In this document: positions 7,916 to 15,263 of the stretch, piece after piece
Layout: each line of letters begins with the position of its first letter
Position numbering within the stretch: position 1 is the first letter of the stretch
From: an uncultured Microbacterium sp.
GTDB taxonomy: Bacteria; Actinomycetota; Actinomycetes; Actinomycetales; Microbacteriaceae
Assembly (NCBI GenBank): GCA_937926065.1
Contig: CALANM010000059.1
Span: 1-20,387 of the forward strand
Direction of reading: 5' to 3'
DNA: 20,387 nucleotides
The notes under the pieces: generated by a model
The model's input: only the letters and a program-made list of their open reading frames with translations
The model's database searches: none
Told to the model about the DNA's origin: nothing
Translations under genes and position numbers: made by a program

Positions 7916-8700
7916 TGGCGACGGTGCTGCCCTCCCTCGAGGTCGCCGAGGGCGTCGCGATCATCCGCCTCCGCTCGGAGAACGGGATGAACGCGCTCGA
8001 CGACGCCGTCTCCGACGAGCTGCAGCGCCTGCTCGACGAGGTCGAGAGCGCCGACGGCATCCGTGCGCTGGTGCTCACGGGGGAGGGGCGAAGCTTCTCC
8101 GCCGGAGGCGACTTCGCCCAGCTCGCCCAGCTCGCCGACGCCGTGCGCACCGACGAAGGGGCGGCGGATGTGCGGGCGCGCGTGCGACAGAACTCGCGCA
8201 TCGTCGAGCGGCTGCGGGCGCTCGACGCCGTGACGGTCGCCGCGATCGACGGCGCCTGCATCGGAGCCGCTCTGGGGATGGCGCTCGCCTGTGACGCCCG
8301 CATCGTCACGCCGCGGGCCACGCTCTCGACGGGATTCATCTCGCTGGGCCTCTCCGCCGACTTCGGCACCGCCTACCTGCTGACCGACGCGATCGGCCGT
8401 GCACAGGCGTCGCGCTGGCTGCTCGGAGGCGAGCGCTTCACGGGCGACGCCGCGCTGCGGGCGGGATTCGCGACGGCCATCGCCGAGCCCGGGACGCTGC
8501 TCGATTCGGCCGTCGCTCTCGCGGAGCGCTGGTCGGTCTTCCCGGTCGCGACGGCGGGCATGAAGGCGGGCATCCGGGACGCCGACGAGGGGGGCCTCGC
8601 ACGGCACCTCGAGTACGAGGCTGACCGGTTCGTCGCGGCGCTCCGGCATCCGCAGGCTCAGGCCTCGGTCGCGAAGGCGGTCGCCAAGCTCGCTCGCTGA
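7915..8700 (+). CDS. Crotonase-family protein lacking hydratase glutamates; candidate enoyl-CoA isomerase
   Basis: 261-aa crotonase fold with the oxyanion-hole segments GRSFSAGGDFAQL (58-70) and DGACIGAALGMAL (112-124). At the two positions where hydratases carry catalytic glutamate it has Gly121 and Phe141. Asp149 in GLSADFG aligns with the region where PaaG-like and delta3-delta2 enoyl-CoA isomerases hold their catalytic acid. Simple hydratase activity is therefore unlikely; isomerisation of 3-enoyl- to 2-enoyl-CoA is my inference, and a hydrolase or other crotonase reaction remains possible. ATG 7915 overlaps the thiolase stop by one base, so the two are translated together. The gene converges with a MarR gene 15 bp away, with no clear terminator between. 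Confidence 0.88.
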   Translation: MATVLPSLEVAEGVAIIRLRSENGMNALDDAVSDELQRLLDEVESADGIRALVLTGEGRSFSAGGDFAQLAQLADAVRTDEGAADVRARVRQNSRIVERLRALDAVTVAAIDGACIGAALGMALACDARIVTPRATLSTGFISLGLSADFGTAYLLTDAIGRAQASRWLLGGERFTGDAALRAGFATAIAEPGTLLDSAVALAERWSVFPVATAGMKAGIRDADEGGLARHLEYEADRFVAALRHPQAQASVAKAVAKLAR

Positions 8701-8715
8701 CGAACGCGAGGCCGG

Positions 8716-9246
8716 TCAGCTTCTGCCGGACTCGCCTACCAGCACCTTCTCGAGCAGTCGATTCAGCTCGGCGCGCTCTCGCGGGGTGAGCGAGGCGAAC
8801 CAGCGCTGCGATCGCTCCAGCTCGGCATCGAGCGTCTCGTCGGCCACCTTCTCGCCGGACTCCGCCAGGCGCATGGGCACGATGCGGCGGTCGGATGCCG
8901 GTTCCGCGCGCTCGATGAGGCCCTCCTTCTGGAGCCCCGACAGCATGATCGACGCCGCCTGACGGCTCACGCCCGCCAGACGCGAGAGCGCCGACGCCTC
9001 GAGCGATCGGTAGATGCGCAGGATGAACAGCGCGCTGAACCCGGCCCAGCGCAGGCCGCGCGGGCGCAGGACCTCGCGCTCCGACGACTGGATGTACGAG
9101 TTGGCGGCCCGCACGAGCAGCATGCCGAGTGCGAGCGAGCCCTCTTCGGCGTCGGGTGCGTGCTCGCGCAGGAACGCGTCCGCGTCGTGGCTGAACTGCG
9201 CGGCCGGGATGCGCGATCTCGGGGTGCGGGATGCCATGCTCGGCAT
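8716..9246 (-). CDS. MarR-family transcriptional regulator (ligase operon)
   Basis: 176-aa winged-helix protein. The DNA-binding region is LEASALSRLAGVSRQAASIMLSGLQKEGLIE-like (given here only in part: LSRLAGVSRQAASIML), with the wing at DRRIVPMRL. N- and C-terminal helices for dimerisation complete the MarR pattern. ATG 9246 has AAAGG 4 bases upstream; ATG 9237 is a possible alternative with a spacing of about 13. It begins 20 bp after the stop of the CoA ligase, so it is probably co-transcribed with it and controlled by the same promoter. MarR proteins in acyl-CoA or aromatic-acid pathways are usually repressors released by the CoA thioester product of the neighbouring ligase. That fits here but is inference. 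Confidence 0.88.
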   Translation of the reverse strand: MPSMASRTPRSRIPAAQFSHDADAFLREHAPDAEEGSLALGMLLVRAANSYIQSSEREVLRPRGLRWAGFSALFILRIYRSLEASALSRLAGVSRQAASIMLSGLQKEGLIERAEPASDRRIVPMRLAESGEKVADETLDAELERSQRWFASLTPRERAELNRLLEKVLVGESGRS

Positions 9247-9266
9247 GCTACCTTTCGCGCGTGGCG

Positions 9267-10955
9267 TCACCCGTTCGCCGCCGCGGGCTCGTCGGCCGCC
9301 AGCAGGGCTGCGCGCACGTCCTTGTGGACGATCTTGCCGTTGAAGTTCTTGGGCACCTCGTCGACGAACTCGATGCGCTTGGGCACCTTGTAGGCCGCGA
9401 GGTTGGCGCGCGCGTGGGCGGTGACGGTCTCGGCGTCGAGCGTGTGGCCAGAGCGCACCGAGATGACGGCGGCGACGTTCTCGCCGCGGTACGCGTCGGG
9501 CACGCCGACGACGGCCACCTCGTGAACGGCGGGCAGCTGGTACAGCACCTCTTCGACCTCGCGCGGCCACACCTTGAATCCGGAGGCGGCGATCATGTTC
9601 TTGGTGCGGTCGGCGATGTAGACGAACTCGTTCTCGTCGATGAACCCGACATCGCCCGTGCGCAGCCAGCCGTCGACGAAGGTCGCAGCGGTCTCCTCGG
9701 GGTTGCGCCAGTACCCGTCGACGACCGAGGGCCCCTTGATGCAGATCTCGCCGCGGGAGCCGAAGGGGAGCGTGCTGCCGTCCTCATCGATGACCTTGAG
9801 CAGCGTCTCGCCCTGCGCCTTGCCGACCGAGATGATGCCCGACTCGGGGTCGCGCGGGTTGTCGACGCCGAGCACCGTCGTGACGCAGCCCGACGACGTC
9901 TCGGTGAGGCCGTAGCCGGGGCGCAGCTCGTGGCCGAATGTGGCGGTGATCTTCGGCATGAGCTCGGCGGGCACGGGGGCGCCGCCGCATCCGAGGGCGC
10001 GCAGCGTCGACAGCGAGCGAGGCTGCCTGTCGAGGGCGCCGAGCAGGGCGATGTAGGCGGTGGAGGTGCCGGTCGTCCAGGTGACGCCCTCCGACTCGAG
10101 CAGCTCGGCGTAGTAGTCGGGCTGCATGCGGTAGCCGAGCACGAGGCGCGCGCCCGAGACGAGCCACGTGCCGAGGTGGAACGCCTGGCCGGTGATGTGC
10201 GTCAGGGGCGCGATGGCGAGGATGACGTTGTCGTCTTCTTCGAGCCGGTTGTAGTGCACGTAGCCGGTCGCGGTCCAGACGACGCCGCGGTGCAGCACGC
10301 GTGCGCCCTTCGGCGCCCCTGTCGTGCCGGAGGTGTACTCGATGATGGCGAGGTCGTCGCTCGTCACGGCGACACGGTCGACGGTCGCGGCGGCGTCGGC
10401 GACCGCTGCGACGGCCACCAGCTCGACGCCGTCGGGAGCCACGGCGGTGAGGGCGTCGTCGGCCGACGCGTCGAAGACCGGGGGCACGTCACCGCCGAAG
10501 TCGCCGATGCCTGTCGTCACGACGGCGCGCACGCTCGTGCCGTCGATGCATGCCGGGCCCTGCCGGTTCCACGTGCCGCGGTCCGTCACGAACACGACGG
10601 GCTCGCAGTCGTCGACGAGCTTGCGCACCTCGCGCACAGAGTACATGGGGGAGACGGGAACGATGACTGCGCCCAGGCGCCACGCCGCCAGCTCGATCGT
10701 GATGAACTCGGGCTGGTTCTGCAGCTGGATCATGATGCGGTCGCCCGCGCCGAGGCCGCGGTCCTGCAGCGCCGCCGCGATCGCGTCGACGCGCGCGTCG
10801 AGCTGCGCCCACGTCGCGTGCCGCCCGAAGTAGCTGAGGGCATCGGCATCCGGCTTCTGCGTCACCCAGTGGTCGAACGCCTCGATGAGGCTCGAGAAGC
10901 GGACGGGGGTGACGGAGTGGCCCCCGGCGATGCCGGGCTCGGTAGCGACTGCCAT
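9267..10955 (-). CDS. AMP-dependent carboxylate/fatty acid-CoA ligase
   Basis: 562-aa member of the acyl-adenylating (ANL) superfamily; it activates a carboxylic acid to its CoA thioester using ATP. Motifs in order: the phosphate loop YTSGTTGAPKG (about residue 215), the GYGLTE block, GWLRTGD, the hinge and core-10 region KNMIAASGFKVWPREVEEV, and the catalytic lysine of NFNGKIVHKD (about residue 541). Length and order are typical and complete. ATG 10955 is chosen with AAAGG about 10 bases upstream; GTG 10973 lacks a site. It is the first gene of a ligase-marR operon and diverges from the kinase/ACAD pair across a 96-bp promoter region holding the CTAGA-NN-TCTAG palindrome. Context makes it the counterpart of LvaE in levulinate catabolism; the substrate is not visible in the sequence. 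Confidence 0.92.
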   Translation of the reverse strand: MAVATEPGIAGGHSVTPVRFSSLIEAFDHWVTQKPDADALSYFGRHATWAQLDARVDAIAAALQDRGLGAGDRIMIQLQNQPEFITIELAAWRLGAVIVPVSPMYSVREVRKLVDDCEPVVFVTDRGTWNRQGPACIDGTSVRAVVTTGIGDFGGDVPPVFDASADDALTAVAPDGVELVAVAAVADAAATVDRVAVTSDDLAIIEYTSGTTGAPKGARVLHRGVVWTATGYVHYNRLEEDDNVILAIAPLTHITGQAFHLGTWLVSGARLVLGYRMQPDYYAELLESEGVTWTTGTSTAYIALLGALDRQPRSLSTLRALGCGGAPVPAELMPKITATFGHELRPGYGLTETSSGCVTTVLGVDNPRDPESGIISVGKAQGETLLKVIDEDGSTLPFGSRGEICIKGPSVVDGYWRNPEETAATFVDGWLRTGDVGFIDENEFVYIADRTKNMIAASGFKVWPREVEEVLYQLPAVHEVAVVGVPDAYRGENVAAVISVRSGHTLDAETVTAHARANLAAYKVPKRIEFVDEVPKNFNGKIVHKDVRAALLAADEPAAANG

Positions 10956-10994
10956 GTCGAAGGCGCCTTTCACTGCGTTGTGGGGGACTCCTGT

Positions 10995-11024
10995 ATATTA
11001 CCTAGAGTTCTAGCGATTTGTCAC
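10995..11024 (-). promoter_or_regulatory. Ligase promoter with CTAGA-NN-TCTAG operator in the spacer
   Basis: Read on the minus strand: GTGACA (11024-11019), 18 bp, TAATAT (11000-10995), a good promoter for the CoA ligase operon. A perfect palindrome CTAGAGTTCTAG (11002-11013) fills the spacer between the two boxes, the classic place for a repressor site. On the plus strand a weaker promoter for the kinase gene (TTGTGG at 10978, 19 bp, TAGAGT at 11003) would overlap the same palindrome, so one bound dimer could silence both directions. The plus-strand boxes are tentative. Confidence 0.68.
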
Positions 11025-11051
11025 CGACGATGGTGGCAGGACGGAGGCCAC

Positions 11052-12085
11052 GTGACGAAGGTGCCGGGAATCGAGTGGGACGCGTTCGTCGAGTGGTTCT
11101 CGCGATCCGTCCCAGGCTACGCCGTGCCGACCGACGCGCGCCTGCTGACCGGCGGTCACAGCAACGTCACGATCCGCCTGTCCGTCGAGGGCGGCGACCT
11201 CGTGCTGCGGCGCGGACCGCTGGGCCTCCAACTGGAATCCGCGAATGACATGGTGCGTGAGTTCACCGTGCAGTCCGCCCTGCAGGAATCGGCGGTGCCC
11301 GTGCCGCGGATGATCCACGTCCAGCGCACGGCAGACCCGGTGACCGGTGTCGACGCTCCGTTCTACCTCATGTCCGCCATCGAGGGGCGACCGCTCGGAG
11401 AGCGCGCTGACAACGCGGGAGCGGATGCCGCTGAGCTCCGCGCCGCCATGCTCGATTTGGCTAGACGTCTAGCAGAATTGCACCTGCTCGCGCCGTCCGA
11501 GGTGGGCCTCGGCGAGTTCGGCCGTCCCGAGGGCTACCTGGCCCGGCAGCTCTCACGCTGGGGGCGGCAGCTCGACGCGCTCCCGCCGCGCGACCTGCCC
11601 CTGCTGCGGGAGCTCGGCGCGCGCCTGGCACCCGCACCCGACATCAGCGCCGTGAGCATCCTGCACGGCGACTACAAGCCGCAGAACGCGCTGTTCCGCT
11701 TCGGCGCAGGAACCGCCCAGGTCGCGGCGATCCTCGACTGGGAGATGGCGACCCTCGGCGACCCGCTTGCCGACCTGTCATGCCGTTCCTCGACGAGCGC
11801 ATCGCCGGCGGCTTCACCTCGCCCGTCGATGCCGCGGCCGGCTACCCCCGGTTCTCCGAGTTGCTGGACGCCTATCGCGAGGTGCGGCCGTTCTCCGACG
11901 ACCTGCGCTGGCACGTCGCGTTCGCCTGCTTCAAGATCGGCGTCATCAACGAACTGCTCTATCAGCGAGAGCTGTCGGGAACGGCCGTCGCCGAGGGCGA
12001 CGAGCAACGCGGGCCGGTCACCGAGGCCCTCGCCGACACCGGCCTGCAGGTGCTCGCCGGCCGTGACATCCTCCAGGAGGCATAG
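11052..12085 (+). pseudogene. Phosphotransferase (APH/ACAD10-kinase-like, LvaA-type), interrupted by a frameshift
   Basis: Small-molecule kinase of the aminoglycoside-phosphotransferase fold. GTG 11052 follows GGAGG by 4 bases. The first frame gives TGGHSNVTIRL and a Lys-poor N-lobe, then the catalytic loop ILHGDYKPQNALF and the metal-binding DWEMATLGDPLADL. Just after this, at about 11778, the reading frame is lost. The remaining about 100 residues (PFLDERIAGGF... FKIGVINELLYQREL... LQVLAGRDI) continue in the next frame, ending at 12085. Adding one base (for example TCC-ATG for TCATG) restores a protein of about 344 aa, normal for the family. No slippery heptamer is visible, so this is either a real single-base deletion or a sequence error. 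The downstream ACAD starts 2 bp later. Role by family: phosphorylates the 4-hydroxyl of a hydroxyacyl-CoA, as in LvaA and the kinase domain of ACAD10/11. Confidence 0.8.
11461..11472 (+). promoter_or_regulatory. Second CTAGA-NN-TCTAG palindrome, inside the kinase gene
   Basis: CTAGACGTCTAG is a perfect 12-bp palindrome with the same arms as the ligase promoter site, 459 bp away. It sits in an AT-rich patch whose codons (TTG, AGA, CTA, GCA, TTG) are unusual beside the GC-ending codons of the rest of the gene. That suggests selection on the DNA rather than on the protein (LARRLAEL). It could be an auxiliary operator for looping or a roadblock; function is inferred. Confidence 0.55.
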
Positions 12086-12087
12086 AG

Positions 12088-13302
12088 ATGGACTTCGCAC
12101 CCGACCCGATCGTCGAGGACTGCGCCGCACGCGTGCGCGCCTTCCTCGAGGAGGAGATCATCCCGGCCGAGCCCGTGCTGGAAGAGCAGCTCCGGGCCCA
12201 TCCGGTCGACGCCGACGGCTGGTGGCCGACGCCGCCGATCGTCGACGAGCTTCGTGCCTCGGCGAAGCGCCGCGGCCTGTGGAACCTGTTCCTGTCGGCA
12301 CCCGAGGGCGCGGGCCTGACCAACCTGCAGTACGCGCCACTGGCCGAGCTCATGGGCCGCAGCCCCAAGCTCGCTCCCGTGGCGATGAACTGCGCCGCGC
12401 CCGACTCGGGCAACATCGAGATGCTCCGCGACTTCGCCACCCCTGAGCAGAAGCAGCAGTGGCTCGAGCCCCTGCTCGACGGCCGCATCCGCTCGGCGTT
12501 CGCCATGACGGAGCCGGCTGTCGCGTCGTCGGATGCCACGAACATCCGCACCTCGATCCGCCGCGACGGCGACGACTACGTCATCGACGGCGAGAAGTGG
12601 TTCATCTCCGGAGCCCTCGGCGATCGGTGCGAGATCTTCATCGTCATGGGACAGACCGACCCCGAGGCGCCCAAGCACCGTCGGCAGTCGATGGTCCTCG
12701 TGCCGCGCAACACCCCGGGGGTCACGGTCGGCGAAGGGCTCACGATCCTCGGCTACGACGATCATGACCACGGCGGCCACGCGCGCGTCTCGTTCGACGG
12801 AGTACGCGTCCCCGTGACGAACGTTCTCAAGGGGGAGGGCGAGGGGTTCGCGATCGCGCAGGCCCGCCTCGGCCCCGGTCGCATCCACCACTGCATGCGA
12901 CTGCTCGGCATGGGGGAGCGCACGTACGAGCTGATGCTGTCGCGTGCGCGCGAGCGCTCGACCTTCGGCCGCCCGCTGAGCGACCACGGCATCGTTCAGG
13001 CATGGCTCGCCGAGGCGCGGATCACGCTCGACTCGATGCGCCTGCTCGTGCTCCACGCCGCGTACCGCATGGACGTGGGCGGCAACAAGCTCGCGCACAC
13101 CGACATCCAGCAGATCAAGATCGCCGTGCCGCGCGCGATCCAGAAGCTCCTCGACGATGCGATGCAGCTCTTCGGGGCGGCGGGGCTGACGGCCGAGCAG
13201 CCGATCGCGGAGTTCTTCGCGTTCGCCCGCGCGCTGCGGTTCGCCGACGGCCCGGACGAGGTGCACCTCACGTCGCTCGGGCGTGCCCTTCTGAAGCACT
13301 GA
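12088..13302 (+). CDS. Acyl-CoA dehydrogenase, ACAD10/11 type (LvaC-like)
   Basis: 404-aa flavoenzyme of the acyl-CoA dehydrogenase superfamily. Visible landmarks are FAMTEPAVASSDATN (flavin/acyl binding), YVIDGEKWFISGA, RSTFGRPLSDHG (FAD binding) and, near the C-terminus, RFADGPDEVHLTSLGR. The DGPDEVH block, rather than YEGT-type sequence, places it with ACAD10/11 and bacterial LvaC-like enzymes. These are found fused to, or next to, an APH-type kinase, exactly as here. In that system the protein acts on a 4-phosphoacyl-CoA, eliminating phosphate to give an enoyl-CoA. An AGGAGG lies within the end of the kinase gene, about 8 bases before ATG 12088, and the 2-bp gap implies translational coupling. 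Ordinary alpha,beta-dehydrogenation remains possible. Confidence 0.92.
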   Translation: MDFAPDPIVEDCAARVRAFLEEEIIPAEPVLEEQLRAHPVDADGWWPTPPIVDELRASAKRRGLWNLFLSAPEGAGLTNLQYAPLAELMGRSPKLAPVAMNCAAPDSGNIEMLRDFATPEQKQQWLEPLLDGRIRSAFAMTEPAVASSDATNIRTSIRRDGDDYVIDGEKWFISGALGDRCEIFIVMGQTDPEAPKHRRQSMVLVPRNTPGVTVGEGLTILGYDDHDHGGHARVSFDGVRVPVTNVLKGEGEGFAIAQARLGPGRIHHCMRLLGMGERTYELMLSRARERSTFGRPLSDHGIVQAWLAEARITLDSMRLLVLHAAYRMDVGGNKLAHTDIQQIKIAVPRAIQKLLDDAMQLFGAAGLTAEQPIAEFFAFARALRFADGPDEVHLTSLGRALLKH

Positions 13303-13312
13303 CCCGCTTCTG

Positions 13313-13360
13313 CCCGCCCCCCGGGTCGTCGCGCTGACGATGGCGGCCCGGGGCGGCGGG
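13313..13360. terminator. Bidirectional hairpin between converging genes
   Basis: CCCGCCCCCCGGG (13313-13325) pairs with CCCGGGGCGGCGGG (13347-13360), giving 13 bp with one bulged base. The loop contains a further TCGTC/GACGA stem (13326-13330 with 13336-13340). It lies exactly between the stops of the acyl-CoA dehydrogenase (+) and the SDR gene (-). No T-run follows, as is common in high-GC actinobacteria. Confidence 0.7.
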
Positions 13361-13363
13361 AGG

Positions 13364-14116
13364 CTACTCCCCGACGATGAGGCTCGCGCCGCCGTCGATC
13401 ACGAGGCACTGGCCCGTGATCCATGCGGCGTCGCGCGACAGCAGGAAGGTCGCGGGACCGGCGATGTCCTCCGGCTCGCCGATGCGAGCGAGAGGGTAGG
13501 CCTCGCGCAGCTGCTCCTCGTTCTCGAGGAGTGCGGCGGCGAACTTGGTGCGCACGGCGGCCGGCGCGACCGCGTTGACCCGCACACGCGGTGCGAGTTC
13601 ACGCGCGAACTGCCGCGTGAGGCCGATGAGCGCCGACTTCGACACCCCGTACATTCCGATGCCGGGGGCGGATGCCACGCCCGCGATCGACGCCACGTTG
13701 ACGATCGCCGCGCCATCGCGCGACGGGAGGCCGTGCGCGACGGCCAGCTGCACGAGACGGGTCGCGCCGAGCACGTTGGTCTCGAGGATCTTGAGGGCGG
13801 CGGCGTAGGTGATCTCGCTCATCGGACCGAAGACGGGGTTGATGCCGACGTTGTTGACGAGCAGGTCGATGCCGCCGAACCGGGCGTCGGCCTCGGCGAA
13901 CAGTCGCTCCCGGTGGGCGTCGTCGCCGATGTTCCCCGCGAGGGCGGCCACACGCTCGGCGCCATGCGCCTCGACCAGCGACGCGAGATCCTCCTCGCCG
14001 CGGGCGGTCACGACCACGTTCGCTCCCTCGGCGAGCAGGCGCTCCGCGATCGCGCGGCCGATGCCGCGGCTGGCGCCTGTGACGAGGGCAGTGCGCCCGG
14101 TGAAGCGGTCGGTCAT
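13364..14116 (-). CDS. SDR-family oxidoreductase (classical short-chain dehydrogenase)
   Basis: 250-aa classical short-chain dehydrogenase/reductase. The cofactor loop TGASRGIG is at about residues 13-20, NNVG at 88-91, and the catalytic Ser143, Tyr156 and Lys160 (YGVSK) are all present. The C-terminal WITGQCLVIDGG block is also intact. It interconverts a hydroxyl and a carbonyl with NAD(P); the Arg-rich region after the second strand may favour NADPH. ATG 14116 overlaps the upstream marR stop (ATGA) and has GAGGAGG about 8 bases before it, so this is the third gene of a thioesterase-marR-SDR operon. In the proposed pathway it would reduce a 4-oxoacyl-CoA to the 4-hydroxy form (LvaD role), or act as a 3-hydroxyacyl-CoA dehydrogenase. 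The choice is inference. Confidence 0.9.
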   Translation of the reverse strand: MTDRFTGRTALVTGASRGIGRAIAERLLAEGANVVVTARGEEDLASLVEAHGAERVAALAGNIGDDAHRERLFAEADARFGGIDLLVNNVGINPVFGPMSEITYAAALKILETNVLGATRLVQLAVAHGLPSRDGAAIVNVASIAGVASAPGIGMYGVSKSALIGLTRQFARELAPRVRVNAVAPAAVRTKFAAALLENEEQLREAYPLARIGEPEDIAGPATFLLSRDAAWITGQCLVIDGGASLIVGE

Positions 14117-14670
14117 GAAACAGCCTCCTCGGCAGCGAAGTCGTCGGCCTCGTCGGCTGACGGAACAGCGGGATGCGCCACGATGAGGCGGCGCAGCAGC
14201 ATGTTGAACACAGCCCCCTCTTCGGGACTGAAGGTCGACGCCCACGCGCGCTCACGAGAGTGGTTGACGCGGAACAGCCTCTCGAGCAGCTCGTTGCCGG
14301 CGGACGAGAGCGTCACGATCGTGCGGCGACGATCGTCCTGATCCTCGGAGCGCTCGATGAGCCCGTTCTTGGTGAGGGTCGACAGCAGGCTCGACATGGA
14401 TGCCGTCGAGACGCCCGCCAGACGGGCCAGCTCATTGGCCGCAGCGCGCTCGACGGCGCGAAGGCTGAACATCACCCGGAAGGCCGCGAAGCTCATGCCC
14501 GACTCCGCCAGCACGTGCGATTCGAGATCCTTCATGACGCGGCTCGAGGCGCGGATGAGGTTGAACATCATCGCCATCGCCTCGGGGTCGAGCGACGGCT
14601 CGATCTCGCGGCCGGCGTCGATCGACCGCCGCTCATACTCGGCGGCCCCGATGCGCTGGCGCTGGCTCAT
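14113..14670 (-). CDS. MarR-family transcriptional regulator (thioesterase operon)
   Basis: 185-aa winged-helix regulator. The helix-turn-helix region is LARLAGVSTASMSSLLSTL, followed by the wing DDRRRTIVTL. Long N- and C-terminal helices are as expected for a MarR dimer, with an acidic Ala/Asp/Glu tail. ATG 14670 has GGAGG 5 bases upstream. The frame is open further up but there runs antisense-like through the thioesterase end and is not used. It starts 19 bp after the thioesterase stop and ends in a four-base overlap with the SDR start. It is clearly diverged from the other MarR of the island, so the two probably see different signals or operators. Target sites are not proven; the inverted repeats at 15197-15230 upstream of its operon are candidates. 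Confidence 0.88.
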   Translation of the reverse strand: MSQRQRIGAAEYERRSIDAGREIEPSLDPEAMAMMFNLIRASSRVMKDLESHVLAESGMSFAAFRVMFSLRAVERAAANELARLAGVSTASMSSLLSTLTKNGLIERSEDQDDRRRTIVTLSSAGNELLERLFRVNHSRERAWASTFSPEEGAVFNMLLRRLIVAHPAVPSADEADDFAAEEAVS

Positions 14671-14689
14671 GGTGTCCTCCCCGGTGACG

Positions 14690-15124
14690 TCAGCGGACCG
14701 CGACGCCGTGGCCGCGGAACTCGGCGATGAGCACGCCGTCGGCGTCTCGGATGGCGACGTCGACGATCGTATTGCGACCATATGCCGCACGAACGGTTCC
14801 CGTCGCACGCAACACGGAGTCTTCGCGTCCGGGGGAGACGTAGACGATCTCGGCCTGGCGCGTGACGCTGCGGCGACCGGCGGCCTCGCACGTGTAGGCG
14901 AAGCAGGTGTCGGCGAGCAGGTAGGTGTACCCGCCGTGGACGAGACCCTCGCCGTTGACCATCGCCGGCTGCGCAGGCAGCTCGATCTCGCACGCGCCGG
15001 GGGTCACCGAGCGCAGCCGGATGCCCAGGGACTTCGCCGCCTCGTCGATCGAGTAGCGGTAGGCGACGCGCTCGGACGCATCCTCCGCGCCGAGGGAGGG
15101 GTTCCCGTCTGCTGTCATCGTCAC
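14690..15124 (-). CDS. PaaI-like hotdog-fold acyl-CoA thioesterase
   Basis: 144-aa hotdog thioesterase. The PaaI-type active-site block is present as NGEGLVHGGYTYLLADTCFAY, cited here by key residues: Asn57, His63-Gly64-Gly65 and Asp72. PaaI enzymes hydrolyse dead-end CoA thioesters and release trapped CoA during aromatic or unusual acid degradation. A house-cleaning role in this island is the likely one. GTG 15124 has GGAA 7 bases upstream; ATG 15118, two codons later, is a possible alternative. It is the first gene of the thioesterase-marR-SDR operon and diverges from the importer operon across a 265-bp regulatory region. Confidence 0.88.
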   Translation of the reverse strand: MTMTADGNPSLGAEDASERVAYRYSIDEAAKSLGIRLRSVTPGACEIELPAQPAMVNGEGLVHGGYTYLLADTCFAYTCEAAGRRSVTRQAEIVYVSPGREDSVLRATGTVRAAYGRNTIVDVAIRDADGVLIAEFRGHGVAVR

Positions 15125-15196
15125 GTATTCATTCCATTCGATGTCTTGTCTTTTTCCCCGCCGCGGAGGGCGCGGGCGAGTCGACGGCGCCGACGG

Positions 15197-15230
15197 TCCT
15201 CATCCGTGAGGATTCACTGATTTATCAATG
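15197..15230. promoter_or_regulatory. Two adjacent inverted repeats upstream of the thioesterase operon
   Basis: TCCTCA-TCCG-TGAGGA (15197-15212) has perfect 6-bp arms with a 4-bp spacer. CACTGATTTATCAATG (15215-15230) is a 16-bp palindrome with one mismatched pair. Both lie about 75-105 bp upstream of thioesterase GTG 15124 and upstream of the importer promoter. On the minus strand TTGATA within the second repeat could serve as a -35 box, but no convincing -10 follows. They are candidate operators for the MarR gene of that operon. The rest of 15125-15389 holds no gene. Confidence 0.4.
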
Positions 15231-15263
15231 GTCCGTTGGCATCCACTCGCTACTTCGCGAATG

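Noticed and set aside
11770..11790. Programmed frameshift in the kinase gene
   Set aside because: The junction ctgtcatg is not a slippery heptamer and no downstream pseudoknot or internal ribosome site stands out; a simple base loss explains it.
9231..12446. Plus-strand open frame of 1071 codons
   Set aside because: Its first 1800 bases are antisense to the clear CoA ligase and have low-complexity Arg/Gly/Asp composition; only the part from 11052 to about 11778 is a real gene (the kinase). The rest is the wrong frame after the frameshift.
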